NCBI RefSeq assembly: GCF_013744875.1
Contig: NZ_CP059399.1
Location: 3,472,001-3,536,000, forward strand
Direction of reading: 5' to 3'
DNA length: 64,000 nucleotides
Origin: Nocardia huaxiensis
GTDB lineage: Bacteria; Actinomycetota; Actinomycetes; Mycobacteriales; Mycobacteriaceae
The position numbers and the translations under genes were made by a program. Shown in pieces: positions 9,322 through 19,353 of this stretch. The notes beneath the pieces were generated by a model that had not been told where the DNA came from, ran no database searches, and worked only from the letters and a program-made list of their open reading frames with translations. The first letter of the stretch is position 1; each line of letters begins with the position of its first letter.

Positions 9322-9788
9322 CAGAACGCCAGTCCCGAAGCCATGGAGGGCATTTCGAGCGCGGACAGCGCCTGGTCGCGCACGTCCGAGCAGTTCGCGG
9401 TGGTGATGCGGTCGATCGCGTCCTTGTCCTGCAGCACCTGCACATTGATGCCGCCATTGCGGACGGCCCACTCGTGCACGGTGGCGTTGTAGGCGATCTT
9501 GCCGAGTGTCGGCCCCTGCACGCGCCAGTCGGACAGCTGCGGCCGCAGCATGTCGCACAGCTGGGTGGCGGCGTCGGCGGACACGTTCAGCTGCTGATCG
9601 CCGCTGCCGGTGCCCGTGCTGGTCTTGGGTGCGGTCGTGGTGGTGCTCTTCGATGTGCTGGTGCTCGGCTTGCTCGAGCTCGGCTGCCCCGACCCGGTGG
9701 TCGAATTGCCGCCACAGGCGGCGGTCAGCGCGAGCACGCCCGCGGCGGCGATCAGCAGCGGAGCGCGCCGGACCCGGCGACTGCTCAT
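9321..9788 (-). CDS. Secreted lipoprotein, unknown function
   Basis: A 155-residue lipoprotein. Twin basic residues lead a hydrophobic core ending in the lipobox ALTAAC, with the lipidated cysteine at residue 25. A Ser/Thr/Lys-rich low-complexity spacer of about 40 residues then leads to a globular C-terminal domain with two cysteines (ATQLCDML and TTANCSD) that could form a disulfide. An alternative start five codons upstream (9803) is possible. The domain is of a type common in mycobacterial and nocardial lipoproteins; the function is unknown. It is the first gene of the lipoprotein - pip - CHAD operon. Confidence 0.75.
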   Translation of the reverse strand: MSSRRVRRAPLLIAAAGVLALTAACGGNSTTGSGQPSSSKPSTSTSKSTTTTAPKTSTGTGSGDQQLNVSADAATQLCDMLRPQLSDWRVQGPTLGKIAYNATVHEWAVRNGGINVQVLQDKDAIDRITTANCSDVRDQALSALEMPSMASGLAF

Positions 9789-9933
9789 CCAACGGCGATG
9801 CATAGCTTCCCTCTGGTCGTTCCGGCTCGTCAGCTACCGAGTCTGCCACCAAATTCTGGCGGGGGTCTGTGAAGAGGACGCTCGCCCGCAATTCGATAGC
9901 CGACAGCTATGAACTGTCCGGCCGGAACGCGAA

Positions 9934-9965
9934 AGCGCCCTCCGCGGTACTCCGCGAAGGGCGCT
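9934..9965 (-). terminator. Rho-independent-type terminator hairpin after panB
   Basis: Read on the minus strand, AGCGCCCTTCGCGG and CCGCGGAGGGCGCT form a near-perfect GC stem followed by a short T run (TTTCG). It lies 15 bases past the panB stop. Because the plus strand also reads as a hairpin, it may act in both directions. Confidence 0.75.
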
Positions 9966-9980
9966 CGACCCGAGCCACGA

Positions 9981-10838
9981 TCAGAAGGTGTGCTCCGGCG
10001 CGGGGAACACGCCCCGCCGCACCTCGTCCGCGTAAGCCGCTGCGGCCGAACGCAATTCGTCGCCCACACGGCCGAACTTCTTGACGAACTTGGCGGTCTT
10101 CCCGGAGGTGTATCCGGCCATGTCCTGCCACACCAGCACCTGCGCGTCGCACTCCGCGCCGGCGCCGATGCCGACCGTCGGAATGGTCAGCTTGCGGGTG
10201 ACCTGACCGGCCAGCTCGGCGGGCACCATCTCCATGACGACCGAGAACGCCCCCGCCTCCTGCACCGCGATGGCATCGGCGATCAACTGCTCGGCGCCGT
10301 CGCCGCGCCCCTGCACCCGGAAGCCGCCCAGGGTGTTCACGCTCTGCGGGGTGAAGCCGATGTGCGCCATCACCGGAATGCCGGCCGCGGTCAGCTTGTG
10401 AATGGTGTCGGCGACCCGCTCGCCACCCTCCAGCTTCACCGCGTGCGCACCCGCCTCCTTCATGAAACGGACGGCGGTGGCGAGGGCCTGCTCCGGCGAG
10501 GACTCGTAGGAACCGAACGGCAGATCAGCCACCACCAGCGCGTGCGGCGCACCGCGCACCACGCCGCGCACCAGCGGAATCAGTTCGTCGACGGTGATGG
10601 GCACGGTGGTGTCGTAGCCGTACACCACATTGGCGGCCGAATCGCCGACCAGGAGCACCGGAATCCCGGCCTCTTCGAAGAGGCGGGCGGTCGAATAGTC
10701 GTAGGCGGTGAGCATGGACCAGCGCTCGCCGGACTGCTTCATCTGCTGCAGATGCTGCACACGGGTCTTGCGCTTCGCGGGCGTCTTCGGGGCTGCGGCA
10801 GCGCCGTAGGCAGGGGTCTCCGCATCGGATACGGACAT
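9981..10838 (-). CDS. panB: 3-methyl-2-oxobutanoate hydroxymethyltransferase
   Basis: A 285-residue PanB, the first committed enzyme of pantothenate synthesis, which transfers hydroxymethyl from methylene-tetrahydrofolate to ketoisovalerate. Seen are [26 protein letters not shown] (metal-binding Asp in VGDS), ADLPFGSYE, the catalytic-region [17 protein letters not shown] and [17 protein letters not shown]. About 25 extra Ala/Pro/Lys-rich residues precede the core, as in mycobacteria. It is transcribed alone, with a terminator directly downstream, and is divergent from the Hip1-like proteases, the same relation as Rv2225 to Rv2223c-Rv2224c. Confidence 0.96.
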   Translation of the reverse strand: MSVSDAETPAYGAAAAPKTPAKRKTRVQHLQQMKQSGERWSMLTAYDYSTARLFEEAGIPVLLVGDSAANVVYGYDTTVPITVDELIPLVRGVVRGAPHALVVADLPFGSYESSPEQALATAVRFMKEAGAHAVKLEGGERVADTIHKLTAAGIPVMAHIGFTPQSVNTLGGFRVQGRGDGAEQLIADAIAVQEAGAFSVVMEMVPAELAGQVTRKLTIPTVGIGAGAECDAQVLVWQDMAGYTSGKTAKFVKKFGRVGDELRSAAAAYADEVRRGVFPAPEHTF

Positions 10839-11056
10839 CTTCGTCCCTCTTTCGTCGTCCTCGAGGCCCGTGCAGGGTCCCCGGGTTGGTGTGACAACCC
10901 CAGTGTGCCACCGGTCGCAGCACCGATTAACCCCGATCAGGGATGGGATTGCTCACAGCCGGGAGCCGCGAAAACCCAGGGGGGAGACCTGATGCGACGG
11001 CCTCCCCGCCGACTCCATCGTGAACGAGGGGTATTCGCTCGTTCCGAAGGATTTCG

Positions 11057-12565
11057 ATGTCTCGTTCTCTCTGGACCTCCGTCGTCCTGACCACGTCCGT
11101 CGCACTGGCGATTGCCGGTATCGCGCCCACCGGGCAGGCCGAATCAGACAATCTCACCCGCTACTACGAACAGCGGATCGCCTGGGAGAGCTGCACCGGC
11201 TACGGCGCCGACGACCTGCCCGCGAACACCGAATGCGCGCAGGTCGAGGTGCCCGTCGACTATGACGATCCGGATGGGGACACCGCGACCATCGCGCTGT
11301 CCCGGGTGCGGGCGACCGGCCCGAAGATCGGATCGCTGCTCATGAATCCGGGCGGTCCCGGCGCTTCCGGGCTCTGGACCGTGCAACTCGGTGACGACAC
11401 CGCGCTCGCCGAACGCTTCGACCGCGTCGGTTTCGACCCGCGCGGCATCGGCGCTTCCCGCCCGCTCGTCGCGTGCGCCACCGCGGCCGAGCGCGATGCC
11501 GAACGCGCCGAGCCGCCCGACGACTACGGTGCGGCCGGGATCGCCGAGATGGAAAGGGAGAACGCCGAATTCGCCGGCAACTGCGCGGCCCGCACCGGCG
11601 CGGATTTCCTGGCCCACGTCGGCACCCGGGACGTGGTGCGGGACATGGACGTCATTCGCGCGGTCCTCGGCGACGACCGGCTCAGCTATCTCGGATACTC
11701 CTACGGCACCCGGCTCGGCTACACCTACGCCGAGACGTTCCCGGACCGCGTGCGAGCCCTGGTGCTCGACGGCGCGATCGACCCGGACGAGAGCACCGCC
11801 GACAGCGTGGCGGGCCAGGCGGCCGGCTTCCAACAGGTGTTCGACGCCTTCGCCACCGCATGCGCGACTGAGCTGGCGGCCGACTGTCCACTCGGCACCG
11901 ACCCGGATCAGGCGGTGACGCGCTATCAGGCGCTGATCAATCCGCTCTGGGACGCGCCCGCGAGTACCGAGGACGGGCGCGGGCTCGGCTACTCCGACGC
12001 GAGCACCGGCGTGATCCAGGCGCTGTACTCGGAAACGCTGTGGCCGGAACTCGCGGTCGGCTTGGGCGAGGTGGAACAGGGGATCGGCGACACCCTGCTG
12101 GGCCTCGCCGACCTGTACGTCGGCCGCGCCGCTGACGGCAGCTACGACAATTCCACCGATGCGCGGGCCGCGGTGCAGTGCGTCGACGATCCGCCGGTCA
12201 CCGATCGGGCGATCGTGGCGGGCATGGATGCCGCCTGGCGGCGGACCGCGCCGTTCAGTGACGACGGGCACGGCACCGGGCAGGCGCCGCTCGGGGTGTG
12301 CGCCTTCTGGCCGGTACCCAATACCGATGCGCCGCATCGGCTTTCGGTGACCGGACTGCCCGCCACCGTGGTCGTGTCCACCACCGAGGATCCGGCCACC
12401 CCGTACGAGTCGGGCGTCGATCTGGCGAAGCAGCTCGGTGCGAGCCTCATCACCTTCGAGGGTGCTCAGCACGGCGCGGTGCTCGAGGGCAATGCCTGCG
12501 TGGACGACGCCGTCATCGCCTACCTGGTGGATCTGACCGCACCGCAGGACCTCACCTGCGAGTGA
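11057..12565 (+). CDS. Secreted alpha/beta-hydrolase protease (Hip1/CaeA-like, tripeptidyl aminopeptidase family)
   Basis: A 502-residue exported serine protease or esterase. A Sec signal peptide (residues 1 to about 28) ends near PTGQAES; there is no lipobox, so it should be released or loosely held. The mature domain has the paired CTGYGADD...TECAQVEVPVDY cysteines, the NPGGPGASG oxyanion loop, the nucleophile GYSYGTRLGYTYAE, an acidic residue near TEDPATPY and the histidine in GAQHGAV, followed by CVDDAVIAYLVDL. This is the family of M. tuberculosis Rv2223c/Rv2224c (Hip1), which processes GroEL2 and affects the envelope. It is the first of two tandem paralogues. Confidence 0.9.
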   Translation: MSRSLWTSVVLTTSVALAIAGIAPTGQAESDNLTRYYEQRIAWESCTGYGADDLPANTECAQVEVPVDYDDPDGDTATIALSRVRATGPKIGSLLMNPGGPGASGLWTVQLGDDTALAERFDRVGFDPRGIGASRPLVACATAAERDAERAEPPDDYGAAGIAEMERENAEFAGNCAARTGADFLAHVGTRDVVRDMDVIRAVLGDDRLSYLGYSYGTRLGYTYAETFPDRVRALVLDGAIDPDESTADSVAGQAAGFQQVFDAFATACATELAADCPLGTDPDQAVTRYQALINPLWDAPASTEDGRGLGYSDASTGVIQALYSETLWPELAVGLGEVEQGIGDTLLGLADLYVGRAADGSYDNSTDARAAVQCVDDPPVTDRAIVAGMDAAWRRTAPFSDDGHGTGQAPLGVCAFWPVPNTDAPHRLSVTGLPATVVVSTTEDPATPYESGVDLAKQLGASLITFEGAQHGAVLEGNACVDDAVIAYLVDLTAPQDLTCE

Positions 12566-12704
12566 GCCCTGTGGTTCGCGGCTCCGAACTCATTCCGTGA
12601 CTTCGCGCCCGTTGCGGGTAACCGTGCCGGGCGCGATCACTATGCGACGAGTGCGGAGCCGAAGGGGTGCGAAGGTGCGGAAACCGAGATGGCACGATCT
12701 GGGC

Positions 12705-14228
12705 ATGGGTTTGAAGCGAACGGGTCGGGTCGCGCTCTTGGCGACCGCGGTGGCGATGGCGGTGGCCTCGTGCAGCGGCTCGACGGTGGAGGGGAATCCC
12801 GAGGCGACCACCACGCAGGGGGTGGAGAAGTTCTACAACCAGACGGTGAATTGGGGCAGTTGCGCCGATTACGCCGACGGTGAGCTGCCTTCGGGGGCCG
12901 AATGCGCCCGGGTCACAGTGCCGGTCGACTACGCGAATCCCGGCGGGGAGACCGCGCAGATCGCACTGTCACGGATCAAGGCCACCGGCAACAAGATCGG
13001 CTCGCTGCTGCTGAATCCGGGTGGCCCCGGCCAGTCCGGTCTCACCATGGTGAACATCGCCGACAACACCCAGATCTCCGAGCGCTTCGACCGCGTCGGC
13101 TTCGATCCGCGCGGCACCGGCTCCTCGCTGCCGGCCATCGCCTGTCTCACCGACAAGGAGAACGACGCCGAGCGCGCCGAGGCCCCGCACGACAATTCGC
13201 CCGCCGGAATCGCGGCCACCGAGGCCGAGAATCGCGAGTACGCCGCCAAGTGCGTGGAGCGCACCGGCAAGAACTTCCTCGCCAATGTCGGCACTCGGGA
13301 AGTGGTGCAGGACATGGACATCATTCGTGCGGCGCTCGGCGATCCCAAGCTCACCTACGTCGGCTACTCGTACGGCACCCGGCTCGGCTACACCTACGCC
13401 GAGAAGTTCCCGGACAAGGTGCGCGCCCTGGTGCTCGACGGCGCGCTCGACCCGGAACAGGACCCGGTCCAGGAATCGGTGCTGCAGGGCACCGGCTTCC
13501 AGACCGCGTTCAACAATTTCGCCGCCGACTGCGTGACGCGGCCGGACTGCCCGCTCGGCACCGACGCGGCCCAGGCCGTCGCCCGGTACAAGGAGATCGT
13601 GAACCCGCTGTGGGACAAGGCCGTTCCCACCGGAGACGGCCGCGTGCTCTCCTACGGTGACGCCATCACCGGCACCCGCATGGCGCTGTACTCCGACCGC
13701 TGGTGGCCGGTGCTCGCCAAGGCCCTGAACGAATTGAAGGGCGGCAGCGGCGACCGCCTGCTCGCCATGGCCGACGCCTACGACGGCCGCGACGAGGAAG
13801 GCCACTACGACAACAGCGCCGACGCCTTCACCGCCATCCGCTGCGCCGACGACCCGCCGCTCACCGACCGCGCCGTCGCCGCCAAGCAGGACGCCGAATA
13901 CCGCCGCGTCGCCCCCTTCGTCGACGACGGCCACGGCACCGACGCCGCCCCGCTGGACGTGTGCGCGGTCTGGCCGGTCCCGAATACCAGCACTCCGCAT
14001 CGCATTTCGATCCCGAACCTGCCCAAGACCGTGGTGATCTCCACCACCGACGACCCGGCCACCCCCTACCAGGCCGGCGTCGATCTCGCCGAGCAGCTCG
14101 GCGCGTCGCTCATCACCTACAGGGGCGCGCAACACACCGTGTCGCTGTCGGGCGTGCAGTGCGTCGACGACCCGGTGATCGCCTACCTCGTGGATCTGAA
14201 GGAGCCGGCCGCCGGCCTCACCTGCTGA
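12705..14228 (+). CDS. Lipoprotein alpha/beta-hydrolase protease (Hip1/CaeA-like)
   Basis: A 507-residue paralogue of the preceding gene. It starts at ATG 12705, where a lipoprotein signal begins: MGLKRTGRVALLATAV with the lipobox VASC at about residue 22. The catalytic landmarks are the same: NPGGPGQSG, GYSYGTRLGYTYAEKFPD, DDPATPYQAG and GAQHTVSLSG, with matching cysteines. As a lipid-anchored form it is closer to Rv2224c (Hip1) than its neighbour is. The 139 bases separating the two genes contain no clear terminator, so they may share a transcript. A double hairpin follows its stop. Confidence 0.9.
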   Translation: MGLKRTGRVALLATAVAMAVASCSGSTVEGNPEATTTQGVEKFYNQTVNWGSCADYADGELPSGAECARVTVPVDYANPGGETAQIALSRIKATGNKIGSLLLNPGGPGQSGLTMVNIADNTQISERFDRVGFDPRGTGSSLPAIACLTDKENDAERAEAPHDNSPAGIAATEAENREYAAKCVERTGKNFLANVGTREVVQDMDIIRAALGDPKLTYVGYSYGTRLGYTYAEKFPDKVRALVLDGALDPEQDPVQESVLQGTGFQTAFNNFAADCVTRPDCPLGTDAAQAVARYKEIVNPLWDKAVPTGDGRVLSYGDAITGTRMALYSDRWWPVLAKALNELKGGSGDRLLAMADAYDGRDEEGHYDNSADAFTAIRCADDPPLTDRAVAAKQDAEYRRVAPFVDDGHGTDAAPLDVCAVWPVPNTSTPHRISIPNLPKTVVISTTDDPATPYQAGVDLAEQLGASLITYRGAQHTVSLSGVQCVDDPVIAYLVDLKEPAAGLTC

Positions 14229-14264
14229 GGTCGATCCGGGACTCGCCCGTGCGCGATAACGGTT

Positions 14265-14326
14265 CGGAGCGAGCTCGTGCGAGCTCGCTCCGAGCTTCTC
14301 GGGGGTTCGGGGGTGAGGCCCCCGAG
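14265..14326 (+). terminator. Double inverted repeat, likely terminator between Hip1-like gene and glnA2
   Basis: A perfect 12-bp stem, CGGAGCGAGCTC (14265-14276) with GAGCTCGCTCCG (14281-14292) and a GTGC loop, is followed by a second hairpin, CTCGGGGG (14298-14305) with CCCCCGAG (14319-14326). There is no U tract, as is common in actinobacteria. It separates the protease pair from glnA2. Confidence 0.65.
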
Positions 14327-14381
14327 TGGTTTCCCGAGAGTTGGGTTCATCCATGTAACACGGATTTAACTCCGACTCCTT

Positions 14382-14393
14382 AGGCTCGCGGTC
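14382..14393 (+). promoter_or_regulatory. -10-like element giving a probable leaderless glnA2 transcript
   Basis: TAGGCT (14382-14387) fits the actinobacterial TANNNT -10 motif and lies six bases from the glnA2 ATG at 14394. No purine-rich ribosome site occurs between them, so transcription would start at or next to the ATG. Upstream, GTAAC (14355-14359), six bases, then TTAAC (14366-14370) partly resembles a GlnR half-box. Confidence 0.4.
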
Positions 14394-15734
14394 ATGGACC
14401 GTCAGAAGGAATTCGTCCTCCGCACGCTCGAAGAGCGGGATATCCGTTTCGTGCGGCTCTGGTTCACCGATGTGCTGGGCTATCTCAAGTCGGTGGCGAT
14501 CGCGCCCGCCGAGCTCGAGGGCGCTTTCGAAGAGGGCATCGGGTTCGACGGTTCGGCCATCGAGGGGTTTGCCCGCGTGTCCGAAGCGGACATGGTGGCC
14601 AAGCCGGACCCGTCCACCTTCCAGGTGCTGCCGTGGTCGACGTCCAAGGGTCATCAGCACTCCGCGCGCATGTTCTGCGATATCGCCATGCCCGACGGTT
14701 CCCCGTCCTGGGCCGACCCGCGCCACGTGCTGCGCCGCCAGCTGAACAAGGCCGCCGACCTCGGCTTCAGCTGCTATGTGCACCCCGAGATCGAGTTCTT
14801 CCTGATCAAGCCGGGCGCCTACGACGGCTCCAGCCCGGTCCCGGTCGACAATGGCGGCTTCTTCGACCAGGCCGTGCACGACGAGGCCCCGAACTTCCGC
14901 CGGCACGCCATCGACGCGCTCGAATCCATGGGCATCTCCGTGGAATTCAGCCACCACGAGGGCGCGCCCGGCCAGCAGGAGATCGACCTGCGCTACGCGG
15001 ACGCGCTGTCCATGGCCGACAACGTCATGACCTTCCGCTACCTCATCAAGGAGGTCGCGATCGACGAGGGCGTGCGGGCCACCTTCATGCCCAAGCCGTT
15101 CGCCGATCACCCGGGTTCGGCCATGCACACCCACATGTCGCTGTTCGAGGGTGAGCAGAACGCCTTCGCCGACGCGGACGATCCGATGAATCTGTCGGAG
15201 ACCGCGCGCGCGTTCATCGCGGGCATTCTCGAGCACGCGCACGAGATCAGCGCGGTCACCAACCAGTGGGTCAACTCCTACAAGCGCCTGATCCACGGCG
15301 GCGAGGCTCCGACCGCCGCGTCGTGGGGCCGCTCCAACCGTTCCGCGCTGGTGCGCGTGCCCATGTACACGCCGAACAAGTCGTCGTCGCGCCGGGTCGA
15401 GATCCGCAGCCCTGACAGCGCCTGCAACCCGTACCTGGCGTTCGCGGTGCTGCTGGCCGCCGGTCTGCGCGGTATCGAGAAGGGCTACACGCTGCCGCCC
15501 GAGGCCGAGGACGATGTGTGGTCGCTGACCGGCGCCGAGCGTCGCGCCATGGGCTTCCGGGAGCTGCCGGCCTCGCTCGACGAGGCGCTCAAGGCCATGG
15601 AGAAGTCCGAACTGGTCGCCGAGACCCTCGGCGAGCACGTGTTCGACTTCTTCCTGCGCAACAAGCGCCGCGAGTGGGCGGGCTACCGCGCCCAGGTGAC
15701 GCCGTACGAGCTGAAGGAATACCTCGGCCTGTAG
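14394..15734 (+). CDS. glnA2: Type I glutamine synthetase GlnA2
   Basis: A 446-residue glutamine synthetase (glutamate + ammonia + ATP to glutamine). Seen are the beta-grasp N terminus, GFDGSAIEGF, the PEIEFFLI metal ligands, HHEGAPGQQEIDLRYADAL, the FMPKPFADHPGSAMHTHMSL catalytic block, NRSALVRVP and RRVEIRSPD. It is closest to the GlnA2 group, which is non-essential in M. tuberculosis. The segment that carries the adenylylated tyrosine in GlnA1 reads DDVWSLT here, with Trp376 in place of Tyr, so GlnE should not modify it by the usual route. It sits 89 bases before glnE. Confidence 0.95.
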   Translation: MDRQKEFVLRTLEERDIRFVRLWFTDVLGYLKSVAIAPAELEGAFEEGIGFDGSAIEGFARVSEADMVAKPDPSTFQVLPWSTSKGHQHSARMFCDIAMPDGSPSWADPRHVLRRQLNKAADLGFSCYVHPEIEFFLIKPGAYDGSSPVPVDNGGFFDQAVHDEAPNFRRHAIDALESMGISVEFSHHEGAPGQQEIDLRYADALSMADNVMTFRYLIKEVAIDEGVRATFMPKPFADHPGSAMHTHMSLFEGEQNAFADADDPMNLSETARAFIAGILEHAHEISAVTNQWVNSYKRLIHGGEAPTAASWGRSNRSALVRVPMYTPNKSSSRRVEIRSPDSACNPYLAFAVLLAAGLRGIEKGYTLPPEAEDDVWSLTGAERRAMGFRELPASLDEALKAMEKSELVAETLGEHVFDFFLRNKRREWAGYRAQVTPYELKEYLGL

Positions 15735-15823
15735 CGGCGTGCGGTACGGGCGGCAAACCCGATGGTTTGCTGCCCGGGAACCTGGCTGTCACGTTTGTCC
15801 GGACCCACATGTAATTTGGGGGC

Positions 15824-18800
15824 ATGGTCCGGCCTCCGACTACTCGTTCCGCGGTTCCCGGTGTGGGACGGCTCGGTTTGCTCGAGCCGTCGGCGGCCGA
15901 TTCTCTGCGAGAGTTGGCGTGGGACAACGTCGACAGTGTGCCGCTGCTGTGGGCGCTGTCGCGATCCCCTGACGCCGATCTGGCTCTGCTCACGCTCATC
16001 CGGCTCCGGGAGCAGCTCGGAAGTGAGTGGGGCGCACTGGATTCCGCCCTGCGTGCGAACACCTCGCTGCGCGGGCGGCTGCTCGCGCTGATCGGGTCGT
16101 CCAGCGCCTTCGGTGATCATCTGGTGGCCGACCCACAGGCGTGGCGGCTGCTGGAGCGGCACGATCTGCCGTCGCGGGACGAGCTGCGCACCGCCATGCT
16201 CGACGCCGTGCAGGCGCGGCCGGAGAACGGACCCAATGCGACCGCCATGCTGTTCCGGGCGGGCATCTCCGGGCCGGAGGCGATCGCGTTGCTGCGCAAG
16301 CGGTATCGGGATCAGCTCATGCTGCTGGCCGCCGCCGATCTGGCCGCCACCGTCGAGAACGAACCGGTACTGCCGTACCAGCAGGTGGGGTGGTTCCTCA
16401 CCGATCTCGCCGACGCCGCGCTCACCGCCGCGCTGGCGGTCGCGGTCACCCGGGTGTGCCCGGACCGGCCGGTGCCGGTGCGCCTGGCCGTCATCGCCAT
16501 GGGCAAATGCGGTGCGCGGGAACTGAATTACGTCTCCGACGTGGATGTCGTCTTCGTCGCCGAACCCGCCGACACCACCGCCACCCGGCTCGCCGCCGAA
16601 ATGATGAGCGTGGGCAGCAGCGCCTTCTTCGAGGTGGACGCGGCGCTGCGGCCGGAGGGCAAGGCCGGTGCGCTGGTGCGCACCCTCGACTCGCACGTCG
16701 CCTACTACAAGCGCTGGGCACGCACCTGGGAATTCCAGGCGCTGCTCAAAATGCGGCCCGCCACAGGCGATCTCGACCTCGGCGAGCAATACCGCGCCGC
16801 CCTCATGCCCATGGTGTGGGCGGCCAACGAGCGGCCCGACTTCGTCACCGACGTGCAGGCCATGCGCCGCCGCGTCGAAGATCTGGTGCCCGCCGATCTG
16901 CGCGAACGCGAACTCAAACTCGGGCACGGCAGCCTGCGCGATGTCGAATTCGCCGTCCAGCTCCTGCAATTGGTGCACGGCAAGGCCGACGAGTCGCTGC
17001 ACGTGCAGGGCACCGTCGAAGCGCTGACGGCCCTGGCCGCGGGCGGTTACGTCGGCCGCGACGACGCCGCCAATCTCACCGCCTCCTACGAATTCCTGCG
17101 CCTGCTCGAACACCGGCTGCAATTGCAGCGACTGCGGCGCACCCACACCCTGCCCGCCGCCGAGGACGAGGAGGGCATGCGCTGGCTGGCCCGCGCCGCG
17201 CACATGCGCCCCGACGGGCGGCAGGACGCGGTGGGCGTGCTCACCAGCGAGATCAAACGCAATGCGGTGCGGGTACGACGCTTGCACGCCAAACTCTTCT
17301 ACCGCCCGCTGCTGGAATCGGTTGCGCGCCTTGACGCCGCCGCGCTGCGCCTGAGCCCCGAAGCCGCCGTCCGGCAGCTGGCGGCGCTCGGTTACGCCGC
17401 GCCGGAGAATGCCCTCGGCCATCTGAAGGCGCTCACCGGCGAGGTCGGGCGCAAGGGGCGCATTCAGGCGCTGCTGCTGCCCACGCTGCTCGAATGGCTC
17501 GGCGAGACACCGAATCCCGATGCCGGGCTGCTCGCCTACCGTCGCGTGTCGGAGGGGCTGGACAATGAGATCTGGTTCCTGCGCGAGCTCCGCGACGAAG
17601 GGGCCATCGCGCAGCGGCTGATGATCGTGCTCGGGTCGTCGGCCTACCTGCCGGATCTGCTCATCAACGCGCCGGAAACCATTCGCATGTACGCCGACGG
17701 GCCGGGCGGCCCGCTGCTGCTGACGCCGCAACCGGCCGATGTGGCACGCGGAATCCTGTCCGGCGCAGGACGTTACGACGAACCCAAGCGGGCGGTCGCG
17801 ACCGCCCGCTCGCTGCGCCGCCACGAACTGGCGCGCGTGGCCTCGGCCGATGTGCTCGGCATGCTGGATGTCCCGCAGGTGTGTGTGGCGCTGTCGTCGG
17901 TGTGGATCGCCACCCTCGAAGCCGCGCTGCAGGCCGTGATCCGTGCCAGTGAAGCTGAACTCGGCAAACCCGCGCCCGCCGATTTCGCCGTCATCGGCAT
18001 GGGACGGCTCGGCGGCATGGAGCTCGGCTACGGCTCCGACGCCGACGTCCTGTTCGTCTGCGATCCGCGGCCCGGTGAGGACGAGACCGTCGCCGTGAAG
18101 TGGGCCATCGGCGTCGCCGAACAGGTGCAGCGGCTCCTCGGCGCGCCCAGCACCGACCCGCCGCTGCAGGTCGACGCGGGCCTGCGCCCCGAAGGCCGCA
18201 ATGGCGCGCTGGTCCGGACACTGGCCGCCTACTCCGCCTACTACCAGCAGTGGGCGCAGCCGTGGGAGGTCCAGGCGCTGCTGCGCGCCCGATTCGCCTG
18301 CGGCGACCCGGATCTCGGCACCCGCTTCCTGCACACCATCGACCCCGTGCGCTACCCGGCCGGCGGCATGTCCCCCGAGGGCGTGCGCGAGGTGCGCCGC
18401 ATCAAGGCCCGCGTCGATTCCGAACGCCTGCCGCGCGGGGCCAACCCCGCCACCCACACCAAACTGGGACGCGGCGGCCTCGCCGATATCGAATGGACCG
18501 TGCAACTGCTGCAACTGCAGCACGCGCACGAAATCCCCGCCCTGCACAACACTTCCACGCTGGAATCACTCGCGGTGATCGAGCGGGCGGGCCTGGTCGA
18601 CGCCACCGACGCGGCACTGCTGCGCGACGCCTGGCTCACCGCCACCAAGGCCCGCAACGCACTCGTTCTCGTCCGCGGCAAGCCGGCCGATCAGCTCCCC
18701 GGCCCCGGCCGCCTGCTGTCCGCGGTCGCCCGGGTGGCCGGCTGGCCCAATGACGACGGCAGCGAATTCCTGGACCACTACATGCGCGTCACCCGCCGCG

Positions 18801-18838
18801 CGAAGACGGTGGTGGAACGCGTCTTCGGCGGCGGATAG
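15824..18838 (+). CDS. glnE: Bifunctional glutamine synthetase adenylyltransferase/deadenylyltransferase
   Basis: A 1004-residue GlnE that attaches AMP to, and removes it from, the regulatory tyrosine of GlnA1 according to nitrogen state. Two nucleotidyltransferase domains are visible: [16 protein letters not shown] near residue 230 (by family convention the deadenylylating half) and [16 protein letters not shown] near residue 730 (the adenylylating half). Each carries the D-x-D pair and is followed by a conserved LRPEG segment ([32 protein letters not shown]) and a helical [22 protein letters not shown] domain. Full length for the family. It converges with the SnoaL-like gene six bases beyond. 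Confidence 0.96.
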   Translation: MVRPPTTRSAVPGVGRLGLLEPSAADSLRELAWDNVDSVPLLWALSRSPDADLALLTLIRLREQLGSEWGALDSALRANTSLRGRLLALIGSSSAFGDHLVADPQAWRLLERHDLPSRDELRTAMLDAVQARPENGPNATAMLFRAGISGPEAIALLRKRYRDQLMLLAAADLAATVENEPVLPYQQVGWFLTDLADAALTAALAVAVTRVCPDRPVPVRLAVIAMGKCGARELNYVSDVDVVFVAEPADTTATRLAAEMMSVGSSAFFEVDAALRPEGKAGALVRTLDSHVAYYKRWARTWEFQALLKMRPATGDLDLGEQYRAALMPMVWAANERPDFVTDVQAMRRRVEDLVPADLRERELKLGHGSLRDVEFAVQLLQLVHGKADESLHVQGTVEALTALAAGGYVGRDDAANLTASYEFLRLLEHRLQLQRLRRTHTLPAAEDEEGMRWLARAAHMRPDGRQDAVGVLTSEIKRNAVRVRRLHAKLFYRPLLESVARLDAAALRLSPEAAVRQLAALGYAAPENALGHLKALTGEVGRKGRIQALLLPTLLEWLGETPNPDAGLLAYRRVSEGLDNEIWFLRELRDEGAIAQRLMIVLGSSAYLPDLLINAPETIRMYADGPGGPLLLTPQPADVARGILSGAGRYDEPKRAVATARSLRRHELARVASADVLGMLDVPQVCVALSSVWIATLEAALQAVIRASEAELGKPAPADFAVIGMGRLGGMELGYGSDADVLFVCDPRPGEDETVAVKWAIGVAEQVQRLLGAPSTDPPLQVDAGLRPEGRNGALVRTLAAYSAYYQQWAQPWEVQALLRARFACGDPDLGTRFLHTIDPVRYPAGGMSPEGVREVRRIKARVDSERLPRGANPATHTKLGRGGLADIEWTVQLLQLQHAHEIPALHNTSTLESLAVIERAGLVDATDAALLRDAWLTATKARNALVLVRGKPADQLPGPGRLLSAVARVAGWPNDDGSEFLDHYMRVTRRAKTVVERVFGGG

Positions 18839-18844
18839 GACCGA

Positions 18845-19237
18845 TCAGAAGGCGGCGACAGGCGTGTTCTGCCCGGTGCGGATGCGCCAGTCGTCGCCGC
18901 GCAGCTCGGCGGTCAGGATGATCACGCCGTGCATCGGGTCCTGCGCGGCGTCGTCGCTGTCCTTGCCGCGCTGCCGGGCCACGATCTGCACGACGGTCGG
19001 CGTGAGCGCCACGGTCGCCTCCTGCTGATACCGGACATCCACCCCGTGCAGCGGCCCGCCCGGCGCGAACACGAACCGCTGCTTGGCCAGCAACTCGTCC
19101 CGATCGGTGACCAGGCTGCCGCTGAAGTTGACGAACGTGCAGTCCTCCCAGAACAGCGCGTTCATGGCATCGGCATCATTGGCATTGAACGCGTCCTCGT
19201 ACCGCACCAACAGGTCGGACGCCACGCTGCTCATCAT
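18845..19237 (-). CDS. SgcJ/EcaC-type SnoaL-like (nuclear transport factor 2 fold) protein
   Basis: A 130-residue protein with the NTF2/SnoaL-like cone fold pattern: an N-terminal helix pair (LLVRYEDAFNANDADAMNALFWEDCTFVNFSG), then alternating strands ending in RIRTGQN. The DRDELLAKQRFVF and ELRGDDWRI stretches match the SgcJ/EcaC group. Members bind or convert small molecules, and the substrate is not predictable here. Met codons at 19237 and 19234 are both possible starts. Its 3' end abuts glnE convergently. Confidence 0.75.
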   Translation of the reverse strand: MMSSVASDLLVRYEDAFNANDADAMNALFWEDCTFVNFSGSLVTDRDELLAKQRFVFAPGGPLHGVDVRYQQEATVALTPTVVQIVARQRGKDSDDAAQDPMHGVIILTAELRGDDWRIRTGQNTPVAAF

Positions 19238-19353
19238 CGACTCTCTTCCACTCCGGCTTGCTACAACACAGCAACCCTAAAAGCTGAAGCGCACTCGAGG
19301 TCAAGCTCGCCGGCAGCACCCGCCGAGTGATCTCCGATACCGGCCCTCGCGTA

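Noticed and set aside
12969..15638. Long minus-strand open frame opposite the second Hip1-like gene and glnA2
   Set aside because: Antisense artefact of GC-rich codons; both plus-strand genes are conserved families.
15683..18547. Long minus-strand open frame opposite glnE
   Set aside because: Composition is a shadow of GlnE codons; no ribosome site, no recognisable protein, and glnE is unmistakable.
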